A DNA stretch of 15,828 nt, taken from the NCBI GenBank assembly GCA_002385485.1, contig DGDP01000144.1, forward strand, positions 1 through 15,828. The letters run 5' to 3'. Under the pieces are notes generated by a model. The model was not told the origin of the DNA. It worked only from the letters and a program-made list of their open reading frames with translations, and searched no databases. The translations under genes were made by a program, and so were the position numbers. Shown here piece by piece: positions 6,230-13,425 of this stretch (the first letter of the stretch is position 1; each line of letters opens with the position of its first letter). The DNA is from Acetomicrobium sp. UBA3949 (GTDB lineage Bacteria; Synergistota; Synergistia; Synergistales; Acetomicrobiaceae).

Positions 6230-6286
6230 TCATATTTTAATGATTGCCATGAAAATGACATCGCATGGGTTATATGTCCTCTTCAC
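6230..6286 (-). CDS. Possible 18-codon leader peptide before nhaC
   Basis: On the minus strand a GTG at 6286 follows an AGGAGG-rich ribosome site (GATAGGAGGGGAG). It opens a frame of 18 codons (MKRTYNPCDVIFMAIIKI) that stops at TGA 6232-6230. The stop is 12 bases before the nhaC ATG and directly abuts the nhaC Shine-Dalgarno (GAGGAGGT). This arrangement would permit translational coupling or leader regulation. No homology is recognised and so short a frame can arise by chance. Confidence 0.3.
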   Translation of the reverse strand: MKRTYNPCDVIFMAIIKI

Positions 6287-6352
6287 CTCCCCTCCTATCG
6301 ACTGCACTGCTTGTATAATTGTCGAACACACATACAGCTGTGCGTCTCATTT

Positions 6353-6369
6353 ATGATATATTTTATCAT
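6353..6369. promoter_or_regulatory. 17-base palindrome in the nhaC upstream region
   Basis: ATGATA-TATTT-TATCAT is a perfect 6-bp dyad with a 5-base centre, sitting between the protease stop (6474) and the nhaC start. It could be an operator for a metal or ion regulator. The rest of the 256-base gap holds no convincing promoter or terminator that I can see. Confidence 0.3.
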
Positions 6370-6473
6370 GCAGACATAGGAACGACATATATTATATAAC
6401 CACTTAAACTTTCTATATCAGGACTACTTAACGCGTTTTCTGAAACTTCGCCAAGTATCAGCAGACATTAAAA

Positions 6474-7313
6474 TTATTCTTTCCCATTAGATGTCGGACG
6501 TTGATAAGGCATGGGAACATATTGAACGGAGGGGCGTCTCTGTCCGGCTTGAGGATATAGATGCATCAAAGATGCTACCTCCTCGGGAATTCCACTCGTT
6601 ACATTGAGGCCCAATCGTTTTGCTTCCTCATACATAATGGGATAATCATGGGTCCACCTGCCATCGGTTAATACAGTGGAGAGTTCTTCTGCCTTTTCCT
6701 CAGGAACGTCGTTGCTTATCAAGAGGTCATATACAAAGCGCCGCGTTTGTGTAATGGCCTTTTTTGACATATCAGCCAATATGATAGTATTGTCATCTAC
6801 TTCTGAAATTGGTTTCTGTTCAAGGACCTTTAGAATGGAAACAGCTGCGTATTGGCCTATTTGAGGATCTACCGGGCCCAAAACTGCATTTTCATCCACC
6901 ACTATTTCGTCCGCAGCAAGGGCAATTAGCGTTCCGCCAGACATAGCATAATGGGGAACGAACACGGTAACCTTGGCATCATGTTTAGACAATGCTTTTG
7001 CAATTTGTTCGGCTGCCAAGAGAACGCCTCCGGGCGTGTGAATTATTAAGTCTATCGGCATATCTTTAGGGGTTAATTTTATTGCCCTAAGCACTTCCTC
7101 GGAATCCTCGATGCTAATGAAATTTCTTGCGAACATTCCCAAAAAACCGATGGATTCCTGTCTGTGGATTAGTGTAATGACTCGACTTCTGCGTTTATGC
7201 TCTATTTTCTTGATCTGTCCTTGTCGGATCCGTTCGAGGTTCCATTGCCTGAAGGAGGGAAGCACCAACAAAAAAAGAAAGAGCAACAAAAAAATATCGA
7301 AACCGTACATCAT
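6474..7313 (-). CDS. Membrane-anchored SDH-family Clp-fold serine protease
   Basis: A 279-residue protein of the SDH proteinase family (PF01972-like, Clp/crotonase fold, related to SppA and ClpP). It has one N-terminal membrane helix (about 5-20), then a basic stretch, then the protease domain (about 40-245). Visible motifs are IDLIIHTPGGVLLAAEQIA (88-106), an oxyanion-hole-like glycine pair, HYAMSGGTLIALAAD (121-135; Ser125 the likely nucleophile), GPVDPQIGQY (146-155) and WTHDYPI (220-226; His222 a candidate catalytic residue). The tail (about 250-279) is proline- and arginine-rich and probably disordered. The active domain would face the cytoplasm if the N-terminal helix is a simple anchor. 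ATG follows AAGGTGGTG. It lies just downstream of the clpC terminator, with its own promoter region. The proximity suggests membrane-protein quality control as a role, by inference only. Confidence 0.85.
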   Translation of the reverse strand: MMYGFDIFLLLFLFLLVLPSFRQWNLERIRQGQIKKIEHKRRSRVITLIHRQESIGFLGMFARNFISIEDSEEVLRAIKLTPKDMPIDLIIHTPGGVLLAAEQIAKALSKHDAKVTVFVPHYAMSGGTLIALAADEIVVDENAVLGPVDPQIGQYAAVSILKVLEQKPISEVDDNTIILADMSKKAITQTRRFVYDLLISNDVPEEKAEELSTVLTDGRWTHDYPIMYEEAKRLGLNVTSGIPEEVASLMHLYPQAGQRRPSVQYVPMPYQRPTSNGKE

Positions 7314-7341
7314 AATTACACCACCTTAACATAAAATATAA

Positions 7342-7370
7342 TTATCGGATGAACTGAAAGAACTTTCAGC
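7342..7370 (-). promoter_or_regulatory. Candidate promoter with overlapping palindrome, SDH-family protease gene
   Basis: Minus strand: CTGAAA (7369-7364), a 17-base spacer and GATAAT (7346-7341). The perfect dyad CTGAAAG-TT-CTTTCAG (7354-7369) covers the -35 and the beginning of the spacer, the position of a repressor operator. No regulator is recognised. Confidence 0.35.
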
Positions 7371-7390
7371 TTTCATGATTATAATAGCAA

Positions 7391-7422
7391 AAGGCCACGG
7401 AAAAGTAACTATCCGCGGCCTT
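7391..7422 (-). terminator. Terminator of the ctsR-mcsA-mcsB-clpC operon
   Basis: On the minus strand a 10-bp stem AAGGCCGCGG/CCGTGGCCTT (one G-U pair) has a 12-base loop and is followed by TTTTGCTATTAT. It begins 28 bases past the clpC stop. Confidence 0.75.
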
Positions 7423-7450
7423 AAATTATATTTCACACTTTTAGCGCGTA

Positions 7451-9949
7451 TTAAGATTGTGCAGATTCCTTGGAGACAGCTTTCTTTTTATTGCTGTTCT
7501 TCCCCTTTGCCACAGGAATAAAAGTTATATTGTCTTCCGAGACGTCGACTTTGATTACGCTTTCCGGTTTTATTTTTCCTTCAAGCAAGATGTCAGCCAG
7601 CCTGTCTTCGATATATCGCTGTATGGTCCTTCGCAGGGGTCGCGCGCCAAATTTGGGCTCATACCCCTTTTTCAACAAAAACCCCTTTGCAGCCTCGCTA
7701 ACTTCGATGAATATACCCTTTTCTGCCAGTCTTTCAGCTACGTCATCGATCATGATATCTACAATCTGAAGAAGTTCCTTTTCGCCTAAAGGCTTAAAGA
7801 CCACTATTTCGTCTATTCTGTTTATAAACTCCGGTCTAAAGGTCCTTCTTACCGCATCCAATATATTTTTCTTTGCGGCCTCGAAATCGATCTGATCTTC
7901 CGATTCGGCAGCAAACCCAATGGCCGGACCTTTCATCAAATCCTGCGCTCCGAGATTACTCGTCATAATGATCACCGTGTTTTTGAAATCGACAACACGA
8001 CCCTGTCCATCGGTTAACCTTCCATCCTCAAGGATTTGCAAAAGTATATTAAACACATCGGGATGGGCCTTTTCTATCTCGTCGAAAAGAACCACGGCAT
8101 AGGGACGCCTTCTGACAGCCTCGGTTAATTTGCCTCCTTCTTCATATCCCACATAGCCGGGAGGTGAACCTATTAGTTTGGAAACCTCATGGCGTTCCAT
8201 AAATTCGCTCATGTCGAGACGGATCATGGAATTTTCGTCGCCGAACATAAATTCCGCCAAGGCTTTGCTCAGCTCAGTTTTACCAACGCCAGTAGGGCCT
8301 AAAAACAGGAAACTCCCTATAGGTCGCCGGGGGTCCTTCAAGCCGCTTCTGGCCCTCCTGATCGCTTTAGCTACTATGGATACAGCTTCCTCTTGATCAA
8401 TAATGCGTTTATGAATTTCTTCTTCCATGCGAAGCAGCCGTTGGCTTTCTTCTTCCGTCATTTGCGTGACGGGAATGCCTGTCCATTCTGAAACCACCAA
8501 TGCGATGTCTTCCTCGTCGACTATTGGTTCTTCTTGCGACTTCTTAGCTTGCCATTCCTTCCGTTTTTCTTCCAGCTCCTCTGATAACTTTCTTTCTTCG
8601 TCCCTTAAGGCGGCGGCTTTTTCAAATTCTTGAGACGCTACTGCTGCTTCCTTTTCCTTTCTCACCGTCTCGAGCTTCTTTTCCAGCTCCTTTATAAACT
8701 CCGGCGGATTCATAGTAGAAAGTCGCACCCTCGCGCCAGCTTCGTCGATAAGATCGATAGCCTTGTCAGGCAAATATCTGTCGCTTATGTAACGAGCAGA
8801 AAGCCTTGCTGCTGTCTCCAAAGCTTTATCCGTTATTTTGACCCGATGATGCGCCTCATATTTATCTCTCAAACCCTTTAAGATCCCTATGGTGTCTTCT
8901 ATATTGGGCTCACCCACAAAAACAGGTTGAAATCTCCTCTCTAAAGCTGAATCTTTTTCGATGTATTTTCTGTATTCGTCCAAAGTCGTAGCCCCAATTA
9001 CTTGAAATTCTCCCTTGGCAAGACTTGGCTTTAAGATATTGGCAGCGTCGACGGCTCCTTCTGCTCCGCCTGCACCAACTAGGGTGTGAATTTCATCGAT
9101 GAAGACGATCACGTCTTTGGAGTCGCGAACCTCCTTGACCAGTTTTCTCATGCGCTCCTCGAATTCACCTCTGTACTTGGTTCCCGCTACCAAATTGCCA
9201 ATATTGAGTTGGACTATTCTTTTGTTTTTAAGAACTTCCGGGACCTCACCTGTAGCTATTCTCTGAGCCAATCCTTCGACAATTGCAGTCTTTCCTACGC
9301 CTGGATCACCAATGAGGCAGGGGTTGTTTTTAGTCCTGCGCGACAAAATTTGAATTACCCGCTGTATCTCGCGCTCACGACCGATAACGGGATCGAGTTC
9401 GCCTTGACGAGCCATCTCAACTAAATCGATGCCTAATTGGTCGAGAGTCGGAGTCTTGGTATGAGATTTCTTCCTTGACAAACCTTGGCTTTGGCTCATT
9501 TGGTCTACCTCCCCTCCGGAGAGATATCGAACAACTTCCTGATACACCTTTTGCATATCCAACCCCATGCTGGTAAGAACCTGAGCTGCAATTCCCTCCC
9601 CCTCGGCCAACAATCCCAGGAGGATATGTTCTGTTCCAACGTAGTTGACACCCATATTTCGAGCTTCCCTCATAGCCAAGTCCAGAACTCGCTTGGCCCT
9701 GGGACTTAAAGGCAAATCTATCGGTTTGTCCTTTGCTTGTCCTTTGCCAACCAATTGTTCAACCCTCTTGCGAACTTCATCTAAATCTATGCCTAAGGAC
9801 ATCAGCACATGCGCTGCTACTCCATCGCCTTCGGCCAATAAGCCCAGCAATATATGTTCCGTACCTATTACATCGTGACCCAACCTCAGTGCTTCTCTAT
9901 GAGCTAATTGGACCACCCTTCTTGCTCGCTCCGTAAAAAATTGCCACAT
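7451..9949 (-). CDS. clpC: ATP-dependent Clp protease ATP-binding subunit ClpC
   Basis: A full-length 832-residue class I Hsp100 unfoldase that hexamerises and feeds substrates to ClpP in the cytoplasm. Domains in order: a Clp N-domain with two repeats (1-145, each with GTEHILLGLLAEG); the first AAA+ module with Walker A GDPGVGKT (214-221) and Walker B IVFIDE (281-286); a UVR/coiled-coil middle domain (about 420-470), where McsB-type adaptors act; and the second AAA+ module with Walker A GPTGVGKT (551-558) and Walker B VVLFDE (619-624). The C-terminal D2-small domain follows. An IGF tripeptide (677-679) occupies the position of the ClpP-docking loop. ATG follows GAGGGGTGATG. It starts 21 bases after the mcsB stop and is last in the CtsR-controlled operon. 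The lysine-rich tail is slightly extended but ordinary. ClpP itself is not in this window. Confidence 0.97.
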   Translation of the reverse strand: MWQFFTERARRVVQLAHREALRLGHDVIGTEHILLGLLAEGDGVAAHVLMSLGIDLDEVRKRVEQLVGKGQAKDKPIDLPLSPRAKRVLDLAMREARNMGVNYVGTEHILLGLLAEGEGIAAQVLTSMGLDMQKVYQEVVRYLSGGEVDQMSQSQGLSRKKSHTKTPTLDQLGIDLVEMARQGELDPVIGREREIQRVIQILSRRTKNNPCLIGDPGVGKTAIVEGLAQRIATGEVPEVLKNKRIVQLNIGNLVAGTKYRGEFEERMRKLVKEVRDSKDVIVFIDEIHTLVGAGGAEGAVDAANILKPSLAKGEFQVIGATTLDEYRKYIEKDSALERRFQPVFVGEPNIEDTIGILKGLRDKYEAHHRVKITDKALETAARLSARYISDRYLPDKAIDLIDEAGARVRLSTMNPPEFIKELEKKLETVRKEKEAAVASQEFEKAAALRDEERKLSEELEEKRKEWQAKKSQEEPIVDEEDIALVVSEWTGIPVTQMTEEESQRLLRMEEEIHKRIIDQEEAVSIVAKAIRRARSGLKDPRRPIGSFLFLGPTGVGKTELSKALAEFMFGDENSMIRLDMSEFMERHEVSKLIGSPPGYVGYEEGGKLTEAVRRRPYAVVLFDEIEKAHPDVFNILLQILEDGRLTDGQGRVVDFKNTVIIMTSNLGAQDLMKGPAIGFAAESEDQIDFEAAKKNILDAVRRTFRPEFINRIDEIVVFKPLGEKELLQIVDIMIDDVAERLAEKGIFIEVSEAAKGFLLKKGYEPKFGARPLRRTIQRYIEDRLADILLEGKIKPESVIKVDVSEDNITFIPVAKGKNSNKKKAVSKESAQS

Positions 9950-9970
9950 TCTACATCACCCCTCTTATCC

Positions 9971-11029
9971 TTACTTAGGCTCTATGCTTTTAAGACGTTC
10001 CCGCAAAAAGGCTGCTCTGTACACATCCCTCTCATCTGGCGTCAGTTCCTTGCCCGCGTACAACTGAACATGGTTCGGTTGTACGCCAAGAACAAGATTA
10101 TTCCAATCCTCCACGGAAAGTTTAGGAGTTATTTCCATGTCACTGCCCATCTTGATTAGCGAAATCAGTTCAAGGGCTTCTCTCGTGCTGATGTTTCTGC
10201 AATATCTCATTACGCCAAATGCCCTCCAAACCCTGTCGTCTAAGGAACTGCCTAATTTACGCTTCATCACCGCTCTGGCGCGTTCTTCCTCCGTAACAAT
10301 TTGTCGTACAGCAGAAGCTACCTTATCAATCAGCTCTTCCTCGCCGAGGCCCAAGGTAATTTGATTTGAGATTTGATATAATGAGCCCAGCACATCGCTT
10401 CCTTCCCCATAGGTTCCCCTCACTGTAAGGCCAATGCGATTACATTCATTTATCAAAGTAGCGATTTGCTTTGACATCTCAAGCGCCGGTATATGAACCA
10501 TTACCGAGGCACGCATTCCAGTTCCGACGTTCGTCGGGCATGCCGTCAGATAGCCGAAATCAGAATCGAAGGCATAATCCAACTTTTCAAACGTCATTTC
10601 GACCTTTTTTGCTATTCTCCACACCTCGTTAAGCTCAAGACCTGCCAAAATAACCTGAATCCTAAGATGATCTTCCTCATTGACCATTATCGATATGACA
10701 CCTTTTGAATCCACTACTACTACTCTGCCAGGTCCGTCGCCTGCGAAGGGAGGACTAATAAGGTGTTTCTCTACCAACACCCACCTGGACAAGGAATCCA
10801 GGGCGTCCATTTCTACAACATCGCTATCTTTTAAAAGGTCCGAATCTGATATCACTTGTTTAACTTTATCAACAATGGCATATAATTTTTCATGATCACA
10901 TCGATGGGTAAAAGGAAAATCACTTAAATTTCGCGCTAATCTTATTCTGCTGGAAACAGCTATATTAGAATTGCTTCCTTTCCCCTTTACCCACTCTATT
11001 GGATGTGCTAACAAGTTATGCTTTGCCAT
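9971..11029 (-). CDS. mcsB: Protein-arginine kinase McsB
   Basis: A 352-residue phosphagen-kinase-fold enzyme that phosphorylates arginine side chains, marking proteins for ClpC-ClpP. Motifs: VSSRIRLAR (25-33; nucleotide-binding arginines), NEEDHLR (117-123), CPTNVGTGMRASV (164-176; the reactive Cys164 of the family), RGTYGEGS (204-211), and the allosteric phosphoarginine-binding motif RDVYRA (334-339, RDxxRA). All key residues are present, so the kinase should be active. The start is placed at ATG 11029, where AAAGG lies 11 bases upstream. GTG 11041 and ATG 11038 are in frame but overlap that ribosome site. The gene overlaps the end of mcsA by 14 bases, consistent with translational coupling and with McsA being the kinase activator. 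Confidence 0.95.
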   Translation of the reverse strand: MAKHNLLAHPIEWVKGKGSNSNIAVSSRIRLARNLSDFPFTHRCDHEKLYAIVDKVKQVISDSDLLKDSDVVEMDALDSLSRWVLVEKHLISPPFAGDGPGRVVVVDSKGVISIMVNEEDHLRIQVILAGLELNEVWRIAKKVEMTFEKLDYAFDSDFGYLTACPTNVGTGMRASVMVHIPALEMSKQIATLINECNRIGLTVRGTYGEGSDVLGSLYQISNQITLGLGEEELIDKVASAVRQIVTEEERARAVMKRKLGSSLDDRVWRAFGVMRYCRNISTREALELISLIKMGSDMEITPKLSVEDWNNLVLGVQPNHVQLYAGKELTPDERDVYRAAFLRERLKSIEPK

Positions 11030-11558
11030 CGCTACCATCACCTTTCGATGTTAATTCGCGGATACGATCGCGAATTTTCGCCGCACGTTCGTACTCCTCT
11101 TTTTCTACCGCTTCTTTAAGCTCCTTTTTTAATTTTTCCAGTTCGTCTCCTGTAGCATCTTTTTCTATGTAACTCAACTCAGGCTTACTCCCCCTATGAC
11201 GATCAGCTCCATGAATTTTTCGAAGCAAGGGCTTAATATAATCTCGGAAAGACTCGTAGCATTTTGGACATCCAAACTTGCCGGTTTTTTGAAAAGTCGA
11301 ATAATCCAACCCGCAGCCTTGGCATTTAATCTCAGTTCTCACGGGCCTGCGCAATTCTTTGGCAGCGAAGGGTTCGAAGAGGGAACCCAAGAGATTTTCC
11401 CATGACAAATCAAAATTAAAATGAGGGAATAAATCGATACCCTCCAGACCCATAGTCTCTGCGCATTCTCTGCATAGATGATATTCCTTTACCTCACCGT
11501 TTATAATTTGCTTGATATGCACCTCTGCTTCCCGTTCCTGACATCGTTCGCACATCAT
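11016..11558 (-). CDS. mcsA: McsA, zinc-binding activator of McsB
   Basis: A 180-residue protein with four CxxC pairs (Cys3/6, Cys29/32, Cys79/82, Cys97/100), forming two zinc-binding modules. A C-terminal UVR motif follows (about 138-172; LKEAVEKEEYERAAKIRDRI). McsA binds and stimulates McsB, and takes part in CtsR control and ClpC adaptor function. ATG follows AGGGGG at eight bases, and the ribosome site overlaps the end of ctsR, indicating tight coupling. It is second in the operon and full length for the family, with no missing cysteine. Confidence 0.95.
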   Translation of the reverse strand: MMCERCQEREAEVHIKQIINGEVKEYHLCRECAETMGLEGIDLFPHFNFDLSWENLLGSLFEPFAAKELRRPVRTEIKCQGCGLDYSTFQKTGKFGCPKCYESFRDYIKPLLRKIHGADRHRGSKPELSYIEKDATGDELEKLKKELKEAVEKEEYERAAKIRDRIRELTSKGDGSDGKA

Positions 11559-11570
11559 TGTAAATTCCCC

Positions 11571-12056
11571 CTATATAATGGCCAGGCTTTTGAGCACCCG
11601 TCTAACCAGTTCAGTATTAATTTCATCTCTGCGATAGGCGGGTAGATCGAAAAAGGATACCAACACTTCATCGACAAATCTCAAGATAACTTCTAACATG
11701 GTGCGTTCCCTCAGCGTCAACAGTTCACGCTCTTCCAAATTTTTCAAAAGACGCCTTGTTTCCTGCGGTGTCATTACTCTATCAACTATCTCTTCAATGT
11801 GATTGAGTCTGTCCTCCACGCCGGAAAGACATACCCGTATAATTCTAATGTAACCATTTCCTCCCCTTTGACTCTCTACGATAAAACCTCTTTCAGGCGT
11901 AAATCTGCTTTGCAATACATAGTTTATTTGGCTTGGCACACAACCGAAAACATTTGCCAACTCCTTGCGTCGCAATATGATCTCATCCGCCGAATTAGCC
12001 TCAAGCAGGCTTCGTATGTATTTTTCTATCTTTTCAGTGAGGCTTTCCATATCCAT
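11571..12056 (-). CDS. ctsR: Transcriptional repressor CtsR
   Basis: A 161-residue dimeric winged-helix repressor of class III heat-shock genes. The DNA-binding part (about 1-75) contains the family block ELANVFGCVPSQINYVLQSR and RFTPERGFIVESQRGGNGYIRI. The C-terminal four-helix domain (about 80-160) has MTPQETRRLLKNLEERE and ERTMLEVILRFV. The glycine-rich wing tip, usually GGGG and reported as the heat sensor in Bacillus, reads GGNG here (65-68). The repressor is first in its operon and is preceded by a promoter with an overlapping CtsR box, so it should autoregulate. It is probably inactivated by heat through this wing and degraded with help from McsB/ClpC. Confidence 0.96.
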   Translation of the reverse strand: MDMESLTEKIEKYIRSLLEANSADEIILRRKELANVFGCVPSQINYVLQSRFTPERGFIVESQRGGNGYIRIIRVCLSGVEDRLNHIEEIVDRVMTPQETRRLLKNLEERELLTLRERTMLEVILRFVDEVLVSFFDLPAYRRDEINTELVRRVLKSLAII

Positions 12057-12096
12057 GCACCCCCATCCTGCCTATGGCATTAGTGCGACCATGCTC

Positions 12097-12126
12097 ATTA
12101 TATGCATGAAGGTCAAAATATGTCAA
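12097..12126 (-). promoter_or_regulatory. Promoter of the ctsR operon
   Basis: Minus strand: perfect TTGACA (12126-12121), an 18-base spacer and perfect TATAAT (12102-12097). Transcription would begin near 12090, about 35 bases before ATG 12056. Such a strong promoter needs active repression, which the overlapping CtsR box supplies. Confidence 0.85.
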
Positions 12127-12127
12127 G
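12111..12127 (+). promoter_or_regulatory. CtsR operator (CtsR box)
   Basis: GGTCAAA (12111-12117), ATA, TGTCAAG (12121-12127) is a tandem heptamer with 3-base spacing. The CtsR consensus is (A/G)GTCAAA NAN (A/G)GTCAAA; the first half is perfect and the second matches five of seven. It covers the -35 and part of the spacer of the ctsR promoter. No second box was found elsewhere in the window. Confidence 0.8.
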
Positions 12128-12185
12128 AATATTCTTAGGGATACAAAACATTTTTAGGGGAATTAAAGTGAGGAAATCTCGGTCG

Positions 12186-12730
12186 TTACAAGAATAGCAT
12201 CTTGACTCCTACAAGACAAATTACAATACCGCCAAAAACACAAGCCCATCGGCCCAAAAGAAAGCCCAGAGCTCTGCCGAAGTATACTCCCAATAAACAC
12301 ATGCATAAAGTAACAAAACCAACAACAGAGGAAAAGAACATGATGGAAATATTCGCCACTGCAATACCAATTCCAACGGACAATGCATCGATCGAAGTGG
12401 CAATCGCAAGAAATAACAATGCCAGCCCCTTAGTAATGTCCCTAGGACTGCATTGTTCTTCCCTTTTTGAATCCTTAAGCATTTTAAGGCCGATACAAAT
12501 AAGAACAACCGAAGCTATCCATTCGTCATAGGGAGAAAACTTGCGCAAAATATAGTAACCCAGAAAATATCCAAAGATGGCATAATAAACTGAAAAATAC
12601 CGAACACACTCCCCATTCGTAGGGCAACCGTAAGATGACTATCCTTTCGGCAAGCTCCAACACTCAAGCATACCGAAAATGCATCCATCAATAAAGATAG
12701 GCCAATTAGTATAATGTAAACAATAGGCAA
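12186..12730 (-). pseudogene. mntP: Putative manganese efflux pump MntP, interrupted by a single-base deletion
   Basis: The gene matches MntP (YebN), a six-helix inner-membrane Mn2+ exporter, in two frames. The first (from TTG 12730) reads MPIVYIILIGLSLLMDAFSV...RMGSVFGIFQFIMP, containing the conserved Asp of the first repeat. It then shifts. The second frame continues as FGYFLGYYILRKFSPYDEW, KMLKDS, and IATSIDALSVGIGIAVAN (the matching Asp of the second repeat), ending normally at 12186. The break is at about 12575-12580: adding one A gives MPIFGYFLGYY and a continuous protein of about 181 residues, normal for MntP. The span of 545 bases is one short of a multiple of three. TTG has an AGAAGGGAG ribosome site 10 bases upstream. 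It follows plsY by 95 bases on the same strand. No manganese riboswitch (yybP-ykoY) was recognised. Sequencing error is as likely as true loss. Confidence 0.86.
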
Positions 12731-12825
12731 ATGTGCGAAACTCCCTTCTCAATCTTTTAAATACCTTTCAACAGCAGATGGTCATTATACTCCTTTCGAA
12801 TTATATAACCATGCGCTCCAAAACC

Positions 12826-13419
12826 TTAAGTGGCTCTTTCGCCAACTTTATGCTCGGTCCCTGCCAATAATCTTCTGATATTTGCATGATGTCTAACTAT
12901 CGTAAGGAACGCCAAAAAGGACGAGGCCACGATATAAGAAACATCGGCGCCAAACAACTTCAACCATATCGGCGTTGAAGCAAGGGATATCATAGATGCT
13001 AAAGAAACGTAACGACTCACCCTCATCACGCAATACCACACAACCCCGCCAAGGATCGAAGCGAGGGGGTAAAACATAAATATAACGCCGAAGGAAGTTG
13101 CCACTCCCTTTCCGCCTTTAAATTTCAACCACACAGGAAAATTGTGTCCCAAAACAGCTACTACTCCTAAAAGAGACAGCAATTGCGGAGAAGATACCCC
13201 CAAGACCCTTGCAATTAGTAAGGCCAATCCGCCTTTTGTTATGTCGAAGATACCCACAGCGATTGCCCATTTTTTACCCATTACTCTCCCGACATTTGTA
13301 GCTCCTATATTGCCTGAACCATACTTCCTGATGTCATCGCCCTTTACTAGTTTAACAACCAAATATCCCATAGGAGCTGATCCCAGCAAATAGGCCAATA
13401 GTATCAGAAACACCGACAC
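12826..13419 (-). CDS. plsY: Acyl-phosphate:glycerol-3-phosphate acyltransferase PlsY
   Basis: A 197-residue inner-membrane protein with about five hydrophobic helices, normal for PlsY. The enzyme transfers an acyl group from acyl-phosphate to glycerol 3-phosphate, the first step of membrane phospholipid synthesis in bacteria using PlsX. The three catalytic motifs are intact: GSGNIGATN (35-43), GHNFPVWLKFKGGKGVAT (91-108) and HANIRRLLAGTE (178-189). GTG at 13419 is used, with AAGGAG nine bases upstream, lying over the stop of the preceding gene. It is second in a run with the acyl-CoA synthetase (gap 6 bases) and probably co-transcribed. PlsX is not in the window. Confidence 0.96.
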   Translation of the reverse strand: MSVFLILLAYLLGSAPMGYLVVKLVKGDDIRKYGSGNIGATNVGRVMGKKWAIAVGIFDITKGGLALLIARVLGVSSPQLLSLLGVVAVLGHNFPVWLKFKGGKGVATSFGVIFMFYPLASILGGVVWYCVMRVSRYVSLASMISLASTPIWLKLFGADVSYIVASSFLAFLTIVRHHANIRRLLAGTEHKVGERAT

Positions 13420-13425
13420 CTGACA

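Noticed and set aside
9086..9424. 112-codon plus-strand open frame opposite clpC
   Set aside because: Antisense to highly conserved AAA+ sequence, no start signals.
12778..12800. Five-codon ATG frame with an AAGGAG site before mntP (MTICC)
   Set aside because: Too short to support as a leader peptide; the ribosome-like site may be chance in an AG-rich spacer.
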